From the NCBI RefSeq assembly GCF_017813395.1, contig NZ_JAGIZB010000005.1, positions 1-64,000 on the forward strand: a stretch of DNA of 64,000 nucleotides, read 5' to 3'. The notes under the pieces were generated by a model. That model was not told the DNA's origin. It worked only from the letters and a program-made list of their open reading frames with translations, and searched no databases. Each line of letters begins with the position of its first letter. Positions within the stretch are counted from its first letter, which is position 1. Source of the stretch: Pararoseomonas baculiformis (lineage in GTDB: Bacteria > Pseudomonadota > Alphaproteobacteria > Acetobacterales > Acetobacteraceae). Shown here piece after piece: positions 8,354 to 18,634 of the stretch. The translations under genes were made by a program, and so were the position numbers.

Positions 8354-8923
8354 TCAGGCGCCCAGTTCGGCCGGCGTCAGCCGCCAGCCCCGGTCCGCCG
8401 CCGGCGGCTCCACCCAGAGCGGCAGGGCGTTGGGCGTGCGGATATTCGCCTCCAGCCCCGTGGCCTGGCGGAAGGCCCGCCACAGGGCGCCATGCGCCAC
8501 CACCAGCACCGGCCCCGGATTGGCGGTGGCGCGGTTGATGGCCCGCACCGCGCGGGCGCGGAGGTCCGCGAAGGGCTCGGCGCCCTCCGGCGTGGTGATC
8601 CCGTCGATCCAGTCCTGGAACCAGCCGGACATCTCCTGCCCTTCCTGCACCCCGAAGGCGCATTCCATCAACTCGGGGTCCAGGTTCACCGGCAGGTTCA
8701 GCCGCGCCGCCACAATCTCCGCTGTCACCCGCGCGCGACCCAGCGTGCTGGCATGGATGGAACGGATGCCCTGCCCCACCAGCGCCTCGGCCGCCCGCCC
8801 GGCCTGGGCGAGGCCGACGCTGTTGAGCGGAATGTCCACCTGCCCCTGGGACAGCATGCGGGCATTCCAGTCGGTTTCCCCATGGCGGAGAAACCAGAAG
8901 GGGATGGGGTTGGGATCGGTCAT
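8354..8923 (-). CDS. Histidine phosphatase family protein
   Basis: A 189-residue protein from ATG 8923 with the phosphohistidine signature FLRHGETDWN (His14) at the N-terminus, a second Arg in STLGRARVTA, an acidic LMECAFG, and the second catalytic His in VVAHGALW. This is the branch-1 phosphoglycerate-mutase-like fold. Substrate cannot be read from the sequence; candidates include sugar phosphates and nucleotides. The gene ends exactly next to mutM (TGATCA holds both stops). It is followed upstream on the same strand by a GST gene 80 bp away. Confidence 0.85.
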   Translation of the reverse strand: MTDPNPIPFWFLRHGETDWNARMLSQGQVDIPLNSVGLAQAGRAAEALVGQGIRSIHASTLGRARVTAEIVAARLNLPVNLDPELMECAFGVQEGQEMSGWFQDWIDGITTPEGAEPFADLRARAVRAINRATANPGPVLVVAHGALWRAFRQATGLEANIRTPNALPLWVEPPAADRGWRLTPAELGA

Positions 8924-9003
8924 GGCTGGCGCAAGGCCAGGGCGAAGGCGCACCTTCGTCCCGGCCCCTCTCCTTCTCTCGGATATGTCGCAGTCGCCCC
9001 GTC

Positions 9004-9630
9004 TTAGGCGGAGAGGCCTTCCTGCTCCAGGGCGCGCTGCACCGCCGGGCGCTCCAGCATGGCCCTGTAGTGGCGCTCCACCTTCGGGGGCAGCGGCTGG
9101 CCAACGCGCTTCACCTGCCAGTACTGGACGAAGAACAGCGCGGCATCGGCGATGGAATAGCCCTGGGGCATGACCCAGGTTTCGCCGGCCCAGATCCGGT
9201 CGAGCACGCCGAAGAACTTCTCCGCATTGCCGCGCGCCTGCTCCACCACCTTCGGGTGGTCCTCCTCGCGCAGGGAGAACATGTTCGGGCGAAACTGGCG
9301 TGTGAAGGCATGCGGGTGGATGGTGCCGGTGACATAGTCCACCGCCTCCAGCGTGCGGGCCTGGCCCAGCGGGTCCTTCGGCATCAGCCCCGCCTCGGGA
9401 TTCGACAGGGCAAGATAGGCGGCGATGGCCGGGAACTCGGTCAGGGCACGGCTGCCATCCCCGAGATCGAGGGCCGGCACCTTCGACTTCGGGTTCACGG
9501 CCACATATTCCGGCTTGTGCTGCGCCCCTTCCTTGAGGGCGACCTGGCCCAGCTCGTAGGGCTTGCCGATCTCCTCAAGGATGATGTGGATGCCCAGGGA
9601 GCAGGCACCGGGGGCGTAATAGAGCTTCAT
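9004..9630 (-). CDS. Glutathione S-transferase
   Basis: A 208-residue protein of the bacterial beta-class type. The thioredoxin-like N-terminal domain has YYAPGACSLG (Cys10, the usual beta-class active residue), the cis-Pro motif in KSKVPAL, and the glutathione-binding ALTEFPAIAAYL. The helical C-terminal domain has the N-capping motif YSIADAALFF. It conjugates or exchanges glutathione on electrophiles in the cytoplasm; the physiological substrate is unknown. It stands alone between the phosphatase and gyrB. Confidence 0.9.
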   Translation of the reverse strand: MKLYYAPGACSLGIHIILEEIGKPYELGQVALKEGAQHKPEYVAVNPKSKVPALDLGDGSRALTEFPAIAAYLALSNPEAGLMPKDPLGQARTLEAVDYVTGTIHPHAFTRQFRPNMFSLREEDHPKVVEQARGNAEKFFGVLDRIWAGETWVMPQGYSIADAALFFVQYWQVKRVGQPLPPKVERHYRAMLERPAVQRALEQEGLSA

Positions 9631-9731
9631 GGCGAATTCCTCAGCCGTTCACGACGGTGCGGCGGAGGGTGGCCGGATTCGAGGGCCTGTTGAAGGGGCG
9701 GGCGCCGGTTTTTCAGAGCTTCCCGGCCCGA

Positions 9732-9764
9732 GGCGGCGAGGGGATCTGACGAACCCCCGCCGCC
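9732..9764 (-). terminator. Hairpin downstream of gyrB
   Basis: GGCGGCG at 9732-9738 and CGCCGCC at 9758-9764, extended by GGGG/CCCC with one bulge, form a strong stem 14 bp past the gyrB stop. No U-run follows on the minus strand, so termination would be Rho-aided or weak. Confidence 0.4.
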
Positions 9765-9777
9765 CTGATTCCCAACC

Positions 9778-12345
<2,568 letters not shown>

Positions 12346-12363
12346 TCAAGGATTTCGGCATGA

Positions 12364-12386
12364 AATCGCCCGCTTCCGGGGCGATT
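12364..12386 (-). terminator. Perfect 8-bp hairpin between recF and gyrB
   Basis: AATCGCCC (12364-12371) and GGGCGATT (12379-12386) pair perfectly around a 7-base loop, 38 bp past the recF stop. Only a short T tract follows on the minus strand. It probably weakens read-through from recF into gyrB. Confidence 0.4.
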
Positions 12387-12423
12387 CCGGCCAGGAACGG
12401 CAGGTTCCGTCCCGGCCCCTCCG

Positions 12424-13569
12424 TCAGCCCGGCAAAACCCCGTCCGCCCCGATGGCAAAGCGTTCCGCCTTTCCGGCCAGGGATGCGAAGACCTCGGGCT
12501 CGGTGCCCGTCAGGAAGCTCTGCGCCGGCAAGGCGGCCAGGGCCGCGAACAGGGCTTCCCGCCGGACCGCATCCAGATGCGCCGCGATCTCGTCCAGCAG
12601 CAACAGGGGCGCGAAGCCCCGGGCTGCGGCAATCAGGGCGGAATGCGCCAGCACGGTGGAAATGAGCAGCGCCTTCTGCTCCCCCGTGGAGCAGAGCTCG
12701 GCGGGAACGCCTTTGGGCAGGTGGGAGAGGCGCAGGTCGCAGCGATGGGGACCGGCCAGGGTCATGCCGGCGCCCGAGTCCCGCCCTCGGCGGGCGGCCA
12801 GGGCCTCGCGCAGCCCATCCTCCACCTCCAGGGCGGAGCGGCTCTCAAGCGCTGCCGCAGTCTCGCATTCCAGGGCGCAGAGCGCGGCCGGGAAAGCGCC
12901 CGCCACGCCCTCTGCCAGCGCTGCGTTCAGCCGGGTGATCAGGGAACGCCTGGCGGCCGTGAGCGCCACGCCGTGGCGCGCCATGGCGTCCTCCAGCGCG
13001 TCCAGCCAGCGAGGTTCCACCCGCCCTCCCTCCCGCATGTCGGAGAGAAGCCGGTTCCGCTGGGTCATGGCGTTCTCATAGGCCGAGACCTCGCGGGCAT
13101 GGTTGGGATCGAGCGCCCAGACCAGCCGGTCGAGAAAGCGGCGGCGGCCCGAGGCGGCCTCCTGAAAAAGCCGGTCCATCTGGGGCGTCAGCCAGACGGC
13201 CGCGACAAGCCGCCCCAGCTCCGCCTGGATCTTCACCGGCTCCCCATCCAGGCGGAAGGCGCGCTTTTCCGCGGGGCCGTCATGGGCCGTGCCCGTGCCC
13301 AGGTCGAAGACCCCTTCCGGGCCCTCGAAGCGGCCCGATACCGCCCAGGGCAGGCTCCCCTCCCCGACATGGCGGCCCAGATCGGCGATCCGGGCGCCGC
13401 GCAGGCCCCGGCCCGGGCCCAGCAGGCTGATCGCTTCCAGAAGGTTCGTCTTGCCCGAGCCGTTCTCCCCCGCGATCACCACGATCCCGGCGGAAAACCG
13501 CATGGCCGCGCGCGCGTGGTTGCGAAAATCCTGCAGCTGCAGGCGGGTCAGGCGGAGAGAGGGGGTCAC
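12424..13569 (-). CDS. recF: DNA replication/repair protein RecF
   Basis: SMC-like ATPase that loads RecA at single-strand gaps with RecO and RecR. The 381-residue protein is read from GTG 13569 (TPSLRLTRLQLQDFRNH). Upstream in-frame Mets give a Pro/Arg-rich leader unlike the family. Walker A GENGSGKTN is at 34-42, the signature STGEQKALLIS and Walker B LLLLDEIAAHLD are near the C-terminus. It follows dnaN by 136 bp with a hairpin between, so it is not tightly coupled to it. Confidence 0.95.
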   Translation of the reverse strand: MTPSLRLTRLQLQDFRNHARAAMRFSAGIVVIAGENGSGKTNLLEAISLLGPGRGLRGARIADLGRHVGEGSLPWAVSGRFEGPEGVFDLGTGTAHDGPAEKRAFRLDGEPVKIQAELGRLVAAVWLTPQMDRLFQEAASGRRRFLDRLVWALDPNHAREVSAYENAMTQRNRLLSDMREGGRVEPRWLDALEDAMARHGVALTAARRSLITRLNAALAEGVAGAFPAALCALECETAAALESRSALEVEDGLREALAARRGRDSGAGMTLAGPHRCDLRLSHLPKGVPAELCSTGEQKALLISTVLAHSALIAAARGFAPLLLLDEIAAHLDAVRREALFAALAALPAQSFLTGTEPEVFASLAGKAERFAIGADGVLPG

Positions 13570-13620
13570 GGGGAAGCGGCGCCCAGGGGAAGGGCCCGGA
13601 ATGGCGGGCCGCCAAAACCA

Positions 13621-13653
13621 GGCCGGCCGCGGCGCCGGAAAGGCGCCCCGGCC
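13621..13653 (-). terminator. Strong GC hairpin downstream of dnaN
   Basis: GGCGCC (13631-13636) and GGCGCC (13642-13647) pair around a GGAAA loop. GGCCGG (13621-13626) and CCGGCC (13648-13653) extend the stem past a 4-base bulge. On the minus strand it is followed by TGGTTTTGG, so it resembles an intrinsic terminator after dnaN. Confidence 0.45.
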
Positions 13654-13705
13654 GGGCGGCAACTCTCAGATGGCGCCCGCGGGCGCCACATCAAGCGATG
13701 CGGGA

Positions 13706-14833
13706 TCAGACCCGCATCGGCATCAGGACGTAGAGCGCCTCGGGCTTGGCGGCGTCCTGGACGATGGTGGGGGCGGAGCCGTCGGCGAAGCGGAACTCCA
13801 CCTGCCCATCCACCTGGTCCGTGATGTCCTTCAGGTAGCGGGCCTGGAAGCCGATCTCGAGCGGGGCGGCATCGTAGGACACCGTATCGCCATCCAGCTC
13901 CTCCTGCGCCTGCCCCTGGTCCGGGGAAGCGGCGGTGAGAAGCAGGTGGTTCTTCTCAAGGGAGAGCTTCACCGGGCGGGAACGCTCGGAGGAAATGGCC
14001 GCCACGCGGTCCACGGCGGCGGCGAAGGCCGTCTTGTCCACGGAGAGGACGCGGTCATTCCCCTTGGGGATCACCCGCTCATAATCCGGGAAGGTGCCGT
14101 CGATCAGCTTGCTGGTCAGCGTCACGGAACCGAGCTTCACCTGGAGCTTGGTGTCCGAGAGGCGCATCTCGATCTCGTCGGTCGCCTCGTCGGCCAGCTT
14201 GCGCAGCTCGGCCACGGTCTTGCGGGGCACGATCACGCCCGGCATGCCCTCGGCCCCGTCCGGCAGCGGCTCCTCCACGCGGGCAAGGCGGTGCCCATCG
14301 GTCGCCACGGCCCGCAGGACCTTGGCGCCTTCGGCCTCGGTCGCGTGCAGATAGATGCCGTTGAGGTAGTAGCGCGTCTCCTCGGTGGAGATGGCGAAGC
14401 GGGTGCGGTCCACCAGTTCCCGCAGCATCCCGGCGCCGACCGTGAAGCGGTGGGGCAGCTTGCCCTCGGTCATGGAGGGGAAGTCCTCCACGGGCAGCAC
14501 CATCAGGCCGGTGCTGTAGCGGCCGGCGCGGAGCGCCAGCGGCGCGTCGCCGCCCTTGTGGTCCAGCTCGACCTTCGCGCCGTCCGGAAGCTTGCGGACG
14601 ATCTCGAACAGCGTGGCGGCCGGGGCGGTGCAGCGCCCCTCCCGCGCCACCTCGACGCCGGCGACCTCCTCGACGATGGCGATCTCCATGTCGGTCGCGG
14701 TCAGGCGCAGGCGCCCCTCGCCGGCATCCAGCAGCACATTCGCCAGGATGGGGATGGTGTTGCGCCGCTCCACCACGCTCTGGACATGGGCGAGGGCCTT
14801 CAGGAGCACCGCCCGGTCCACCGTGAATTTCAT
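13706..14833 (-). CDS. dnaN: DNA polymerase III beta subunit (sliding clamp)
   Basis: Ring-shaped processivity factor that tethers Pol III to DNA. The 375-residue protein from ATG 14833 starts MKFTVDRAVLLKALAHVQSV, typical of the family. It has three repeated clamp domains with the segments NTIPILANVLL, TDGHRLARVE and LIDGTFPDYERVIP, and ends in the canonical YVLMPMRV tail. It lies downstream of an SDR gene that separates it from dnaA. Confidence 0.98.
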   Translation of the reverse strand: MKFTVDRAVLLKALAHVQSVVERRNTIPILANVLLDAGEGRLRLTATDMEIAIVEEVAGVEVAREGRCTAPAATLFEIVRKLPDGAKVELDHKGGDAPLALRAGRYSTGLMVLPVEDFPSMTEGKLPHRFTVGAGMLRELVDRTRFAISTEETRYYLNGIYLHATEAEGAKVLRAVATDGHRLARVEEPLPDGAEGMPGVIVPRKTVAELRKLADEATDEIEMRLSDTKLQVKLGSVTLTSKLIDGTFPDYERVIPKGNDRVLSVDKTAFAAAVDRVAAISSERSRPVKLSLEKNHLLLTAASPDQGQAQEELDGDTVSYDAAPLEIGFQARYLKDITDQVDGQVEFRFADGSAPTIVQDAAKPEALYVLMPMRV

Positions 14834-14923
14834 CGCAGCCACCCCCGCAACGCTGTGGAGGGCAAGGAGCCCCCGGATGAGCCTCGTATCACCCTGAAAA
14901 GGCGGCGTGAAGGCCAAGGCGCC

Positions 14924-15619
14924 TCAGGGCGCGACGGTCTCGCCGCGATGGTCGATCAGCAGGCCGGTCCGCTCCGGCGCCAGGGCGTCGATCACCGCGA
15001 GCAGGCGGGAGGCCGCGACGGCCGGATCCTGCACCTCCAGCCCCGCCCGGGCGAAGGGGGCGGAGAGGCCCGTCTCCACCGTTCCGGGATGCAGCGCGAC
15101 CAGCACGGCCTGCCGGTGCGTCCGGGCCAGCTCGATGGAGGCGGTGCGGACGACCTGGTTCAACGCCGCCTTGGCCGCGCGATAGCTGACCCAGCCGCCG
15201 AGCCGGTTGTCGGATATGCTGCCCACCCGTGCCGAGAGCGTGGCGAAGACGGCCCGCCGGTCGCGTGCCAGGCGGGGCAGGAAGTGCTTCATCAGCAGCG
15301 CGGGACCGGTGGCGTTCACCGCGAAGCTGTGAGCCATGTGGGCAGGATCGATCTCCCGGAGCGCCTTCTCGGGCCGGAAGCGGTCGTCATGCAGGAAGCC
15401 GGTGGCGTCGATCACCAGGGTCAGGCCAGTCCCGGCCCGCTCCGCCGCCGCGGCGATGCTCGCTTCGTCCAGCAGGTCGAGGGGCGGTTCCGTGCGGCGC
15501 CCCAGCCGGAGCACCGGGCGCCCGCCAGCCTCCAGCGCGTCCGAGAGAGCGGCCCCGATGCCGCCCGTGGCCCCGATCACGACCGCGGCCGGATGGCCCG
15601 CCGCCGGGGAATCCCCCAT
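14924..15619 (-). CDS. Short-chain dehydrogenase/reductase
   Basis: A 231-residue Rossmann-fold oxidoreductase from ATG 15619. The coenzyme motif is GATGGIGAA at 16-24, the catalytic pair is in YRAAKAALNQ, and a structural Asn is in NATGP. The local sequence LRLGRRTEPPLDLLD resembles C-factor/CsgA-like SDRs that specify a short second coenzyme strand. Substrate is unknown. It is unusual for its place, wedged between dnaA and dnaN on the same strand with 19 bp to dnaA and 90 bp to dnaN. Confidence 0.85.
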   Translation of the reverse strand: MGDSPAAGHPAAVVIGATGGIGAALSDALEAGGRPVLRLGRRTEPPLDLLDEASIAAAAERAGTGLTLVIDATGFLHDDRFRPEKALREIDPAHMAHSFAVNATGPALLMKHFLPRLARDRRAVFATLSARVGSISDNRLGGWVSYRAAKAALNQVVRTASIELARTHRQAVLVALHPGTVETGLSAPFARAGLEVQDPAVAASRLLAVIDALAPERTGLLIDHRGETVAP

Positions 15620-15638
15620 CGCCCGAGGCGAGGAGGGA

Positions 15639-17108
15639 TCAGGTCTCAAGCATCCGCCGCAGCAACTCCACGTCCTCGGCGAAGCCGGCATCGCCCTGCA
15701 TCAGCTCCGCCACGCGGGATACGGCATGCATGACCGTGGTGTGGTCGCGGTTGCCGAAGCGGCGGCCGATCTCGGGCAGGGAGCGGGAGGTGAGCTGCTT
15801 GGACAGGTACATCGCCACCTGCCGCGGCCGGGCCACGTTGCGGGCGCGGCGGGCGGAGGACATGTCGCTGATGCGGATATTGTAGTGCTCGGCCACCCGC
15901 TTCTGGATTTCCTCGATCGTCACGCGGCGATCATGGGCCCGCAGGATGTCGTGCAGCACCTCCTGGCAGGATTCCAGCGTCACCGGCCGCCCGAACAGGT
16001 TCGCATGGGCGATCAGGCGGTTCAGCGCGCCTTCGAGCTCGCGGACATTGGAGGTGATCTTGTGGGCCAGGAACTCCAGCACCCGGGCCGGCACATCCAC
16101 CCCGGCCGCGGCCGCCTTGGACTCCAGAATGGAGATCCGCAGCTCATAGGTGGTGGCATGGATATCCGCCACCATGCCGCAGCCAAGCCGCGTGCGCAGC
16201 CGGTCCTCAAGCCCCGCCAGGTCGCTGGGCGGCTTGTCCGAGGAGACAACGATCTGCTTGCCCTGGTCCACCAGGGCGTTGAAGGTGTGGAAGAACTCCT
16301 CCTGCGTATTGTCCTTGCCGATCAGGAACTGCAGGTCATCGATCATCAGCACGTCGACGGAACGGAGGCTTTCCTTGAACTCCATCGTGGACTGCGAGCG
16401 CAGCGCCGCGATGAAGCGGTACATGAACTTCTCGGCGCTCATATAGGCCACGGAACGGCCGGGGCCGCCGGACTGGGGCTCGCGGATCGCCCAGGCGATG
16501 GCGTGCATCAGATGCGTCTTGCCCAGGCCGACGCCGCCATAGAGGAACAGGGGATTGAAGCCGGGCGAATTCGGCTTCTCCGCCACCCGGCGCGCGCAGG
16601 CATGGGCGAACTCGTTGGGCTTGCCCACGATGAAGCTGTCGAAGGTGAAGCGGGGATCGAGCGGCGCGGCCCAGTCCCCGCGCGGATCCGGCCTGGGCAC
16701 CTCAACATGCACCTCGCCCAGGGGGCGGGTGGCCGAAAGGGGCTCCGCGATCTCCGCACCATCCAGCGCCGCCGGAGCCGGCTCCCCCCGAGGGGCGGGC
16801 TGGGCCGTGGCCACGCGGATATCCACCCGGCGCACACCCACGGACTCGGCGAGCCACAGCGCCCGCAGACGGTCGCCATACTGGCCGCGCAGCCAATCGC
16901 GAAGGAAGCGGGTGGGGACGTGGATGACCGCCTCCTCCCCTTCCACCCCGGCCAGCGTCAACTGGCGGAGCCAGGTCCGGTACTCGGCCTCGCCCACCTC
17001 TTCCCGCAGGCGCCCGCGGATGCGCGCCCAGGCAGCGTCCAGCCGGGGGTCATCGGAAAGACCCGATGCCGGCAGGGCGGACGCGGCATTGGCGTGCTGA
17101 TCCGGCAT
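15639..17108 (-). CDS. dnaA: Chromosomal replication initiator DnaA
   Basis: AAA+ protein that binds DnaA boxes and opens the origin. The 489-residue protein from ATG 17108 has domain I (WARIRGRLREEVGEAEYRTW), a Pro/Ala linker ~100-150, the AAA+ core with Walker A GGVGLGKT (191-198) and Walker B DVLMIDDLQF (~252-261), and the C-terminal DNA-binding domain with the signature FGNRDHTTVMHA. A GTG at 17117, three codons upstream, is better spaced from AAAGGGGG and may be the real start. It is preceded by rpsT with a terminator between, so dnaA should have its own promoter. Confidence 0.98.
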   Translation of the reverse strand: MPDQHANAASALPASGLSDDPRLDAAWARIRGRLREEVGEAEYRTWLRQLTLAGVEGEEAVIHVPTRFLRDWLRGQYGDRLRALWLAESVGVRRVDIRVATAQPAPRGEPAPAALDGAEIAEPLSATRPLGEVHVEVPRPDPRGDWAAPLDPRFTFDSFIVGKPNEFAHACARRVAEKPNSPGFNPLFLYGGVGLGKTHLMHAIAWAIREPQSGGPGRSVAYMSAEKFMYRFIAALRSQSTMEFKESLRSVDVLMIDDLQFLIGKDNTQEEFFHTFNALVDQGKQIVVSSDKPPSDLAGLEDRLRTRLGCGMVADIHATTYELRISILESKAAAAGVDVPARVLEFLAHKITSNVRELEGALNRLIAHANLFGRPVTLESCQEVLHDILRAHDRRVTIEEIQKRVAEHYNIRISDMSSARRARNVARPRQVAMYLSKQLTSRSLPEIGRRFGNRDHTTVMHAVSRVAELMQGDAGFAEDVELLRRMLET

Positions 17109-17234
17109 GCGATCCACCCCCGAGCCCCCTTTCCATCCACGCCATGCGCGGACGGTCCCTGCATCTGAAGCGTAACTTGAGGCCCAGCCCAGGGTAAACG
17201 CCAAACACGTTCCTGGGGGCAATCAAGCACGCGC

Positions 17235-17266
17235 AAAGAAAAACGCCACGGCGCATAAGCACCGTG
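17235..17266 (-). terminator. Intrinsic terminator between rpsT and dnaA
   Basis: CACGGCGC (17247-17254) and GCACCGTG (17259-17266) form an 8-bp stem with one mismatch around ATAA. On the minus strand the stem is followed by GCG and a T-rich tract (TTTTTCTTT). This is the classic form and direction for ending rpsT transcripts, about 72 bp after its stop. Confidence 0.6.
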
Positions 17267-17308
17267 ACGCTTCCGCATCACGACTTTACTGTATAATGAC
17301 TTCGCGAG

Positions 17309-17329
17309 AGGGCGCCGGCATGGCGCCCT
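17309..17329. terminator. Perfect 8-bp hairpin just after rpsT
   Basis: AGGGCGCC (17309-17316) and GGCGCCCT (17322-17329) pair around GGCAT, ending 9 bp from the rpsT stop. It has no U-run on the minus strand, so it may protect the mRNA 3' end or act together with the T-tailed hairpin further on. Confidence 0.4.
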
Positions 17330-17337
17330 TCACTTGG

Positions 17338-17610
17338 TCAGGCGGCGGCGCCGATCGCCTTGATGCGCGCCGAGAGGCGCGACAGCTTGCGCGCCACCGT
17401 GTTGTCATGCGTCACGCCCTTGTCGGCCGCGCGCTGCAGCTCGGGCTGGGCGAGGCGGAAGGCCTCCTGGGCCTTCGCCTTGTCGCCGCCGGAAATCGCG
17501 TCCTCGACCGCCCGCAGGAAGGTGCGGACGCGCGAGCGGCGGGCGCGGTTGCGCTCGAGGCGCTTCTCGTTCTGCCGGATGCGCTTGCGCGCGGAAGCGG
17601 TGTTCGCCAT
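17338..17610 (-). CDS. rpsT: 30S ribosomal protein S20
   Basis: A 90-residue basic protein from ATG 17610 ([17 protein letters not shown]), an early-binding 16S rRNA protein. Typical features are the N-terminal Arg/Lys-rich helix, [10 protein letters not shown] and the C-terminal [17 protein letters not shown]. Length is standard. A strong promoter with a DnaA-box-like sequence is upstream. Location directly upstream of dnaA is common in alphaproteobacteria. Confidence 0.97.
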   Translation of the reverse strand: MANTASARKRIRQNEKRLERNRARRSRVRTFLRAVEDAISGGDKAKAQEAFRLAQPELQRAADKGVTHDNTVARKLSRLSARIKAIGAAA

Positions 17611-17672
17611 GGGCCTAGGAGTTACCAGTCGAAATGTTCGCGGGACGCGCACCGCCTGGGGCGGCCGCGAGA

Positions 17673-17708
17673 GGGGGGCGTTCTATCCACAGCCCCCCGG
17701 AGAGTCAA
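17673..17708 (-). promoter_or_regulatory. rpsT promoter with embedded DnaA-box-like site and G/C inverted repeat
   Basis: On the minus strand TTGACT (17708-17703) and TAGAAC (17685-17680) are separated by exactly 17 bp, a good sigma-70 promoter 70 bp before the rpsT ATG. On the plus strand CTATCCACA (17683-17691) matches the DnaA box TTATCCACA at 8 of 9 positions and overlaps the -10 and spacer. Seven-base arms GGGGGGC (17673-17679) and GCCCCCC (17692-17698) flank it. Confidence 0.65.
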
Positions 17709-17805
17709 GGACGAGCTGTCCCGGCCCCTCTCCACTGGCCGGGACCCTGTCCTGCGCTGCGGCGCGGGCTGCCGGAAGCGGCCTCCCGGGTGCAGCGCAG
17801 CGCCT

Positions 17806-18585
17806 TCAGGCATTCCGGAAGTCCGGCTTCCGCTTCTCGGCAAAGGCGGACATGCCCTCCTTCTGGTCCTCGGTCGCGAAGAGGCTGTGGAACAGGCGGC
17901 GCTCGAAGCGCACCCCCTCCCGCAACGTCATCTCATAGGCGGCATTCACCGCCTCCTTGGCCATGGCGACGGAGGGCAGCGAGTAGGACGCCATCACCCC
18001 GGCCATCTTCACCGCCTCCTCCAAGAGGCTTTCCACGGGCACCACGCGGGTGACGAGGTTGGCGCGCTCGGCCTCGGCGGCATCCATCATCCGGCCGGTC
18101 AGGATCAGGTCCATGGCCTTGGACTTGCCCACCGCCCGGATCAGGCGCTGGGTGCCGCCGGCGCCGGGGATGATGCCCAGCTTGATCTCGGGCTGGCCGA
18201 ACTTCGCGTTCTCGCCGGCGATGATGAGGTCGCACATCATGGCCAGCTCGCAGCCGCCGCCCAGGGCGAAGCCGGCCACCGCCGCGATCACCGGCTTCTT
18301 GATGGTGAGGACCGTCTCCCACTTGTTGCCGATGAAGTCCTCGAAATGGACGGCGGGGAAGCTGCGGTCCTTCATCTCCTTGATGTCGGCCCCCGCGGCG
18401 AAGGCCTTCTCGCTGCCGGTGAGCACGATGGCGCCCACCGCCGGATCGGCATCGAAGCCCTTCAGGGCCTGCCCCAGCTCGGTCATCAGCTGATCGCAGA
18501 GGGCATTCAGCGCGGCGGGCCGGTCGAGCGTGACCAACCCGACCTTGCCGCGCGTTTCCACCTTGATCATCCCGTACTCGGCCAT
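17806..18585 (-). CDS. Enoyl-CoA hydratase
   Basis: Crotonase-fold enzyme that hydrates trans-2-enoyl-CoA in fatty acid beta-oxidation. The 259-residue protein from ATG 18585 is preceded by GGAGGG. The oxyanion-hole segments AAGADIKEM (64-71) and AGFALGGG (104-111) are present, as are the two catalytic Glu residues, Glu113 in GGGCELAM and Glu133 in [15 protein letters not shown]. Close resemblance to short-chain FadB-type hydratases. It is upstream of rpsT on the same strand, a neighbourhood seen in other alphaproteobacteria. Confidence 0.95.
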   Translation of the reverse strand: MAEYGMIKVETRGKVGLVTLDRPAALNALCDQLMTELGQALKGFDADPAVGAIVLTGSEKAFAAGADIKEMKDRSFPAVHFEDFIGNKWETVLTIKKPVIAAVAGFALGGGCELAMMCDLIIAGENAKFGQPEIKLGIIPGAGGTQRLIRAVGKSKAMDLILTGRMMDAAEAERANLVTRVVPVESLLEEAVKMAGVMASYSLPSVAMAKEAVNAAYEMTLREGVRFERRLFHSLFATEDQKEGMSAFAEKRKPDFRNA

Positions 18586-18634
18586 TCTACCCTCCCGTTC
18601 GAGGCGCGCAGGCTGTCGCCGGGCGCCCAGCGGG

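Noticed and set aside
13289-15733. 814-codon plus-strand frame across dnaN and neighbours
   Set aside because: It overlaps the certain dnaN, recF and SDR genes on the other strand and has a His/Gly/Arg-rich composition without motifs.
17281-17305. TATAAT box on the plus strand
   Set aside because: A perfect -10 hexamer, but no -35 at suitable spacing, and transcription would run antisense into rpsT. Left as chance.
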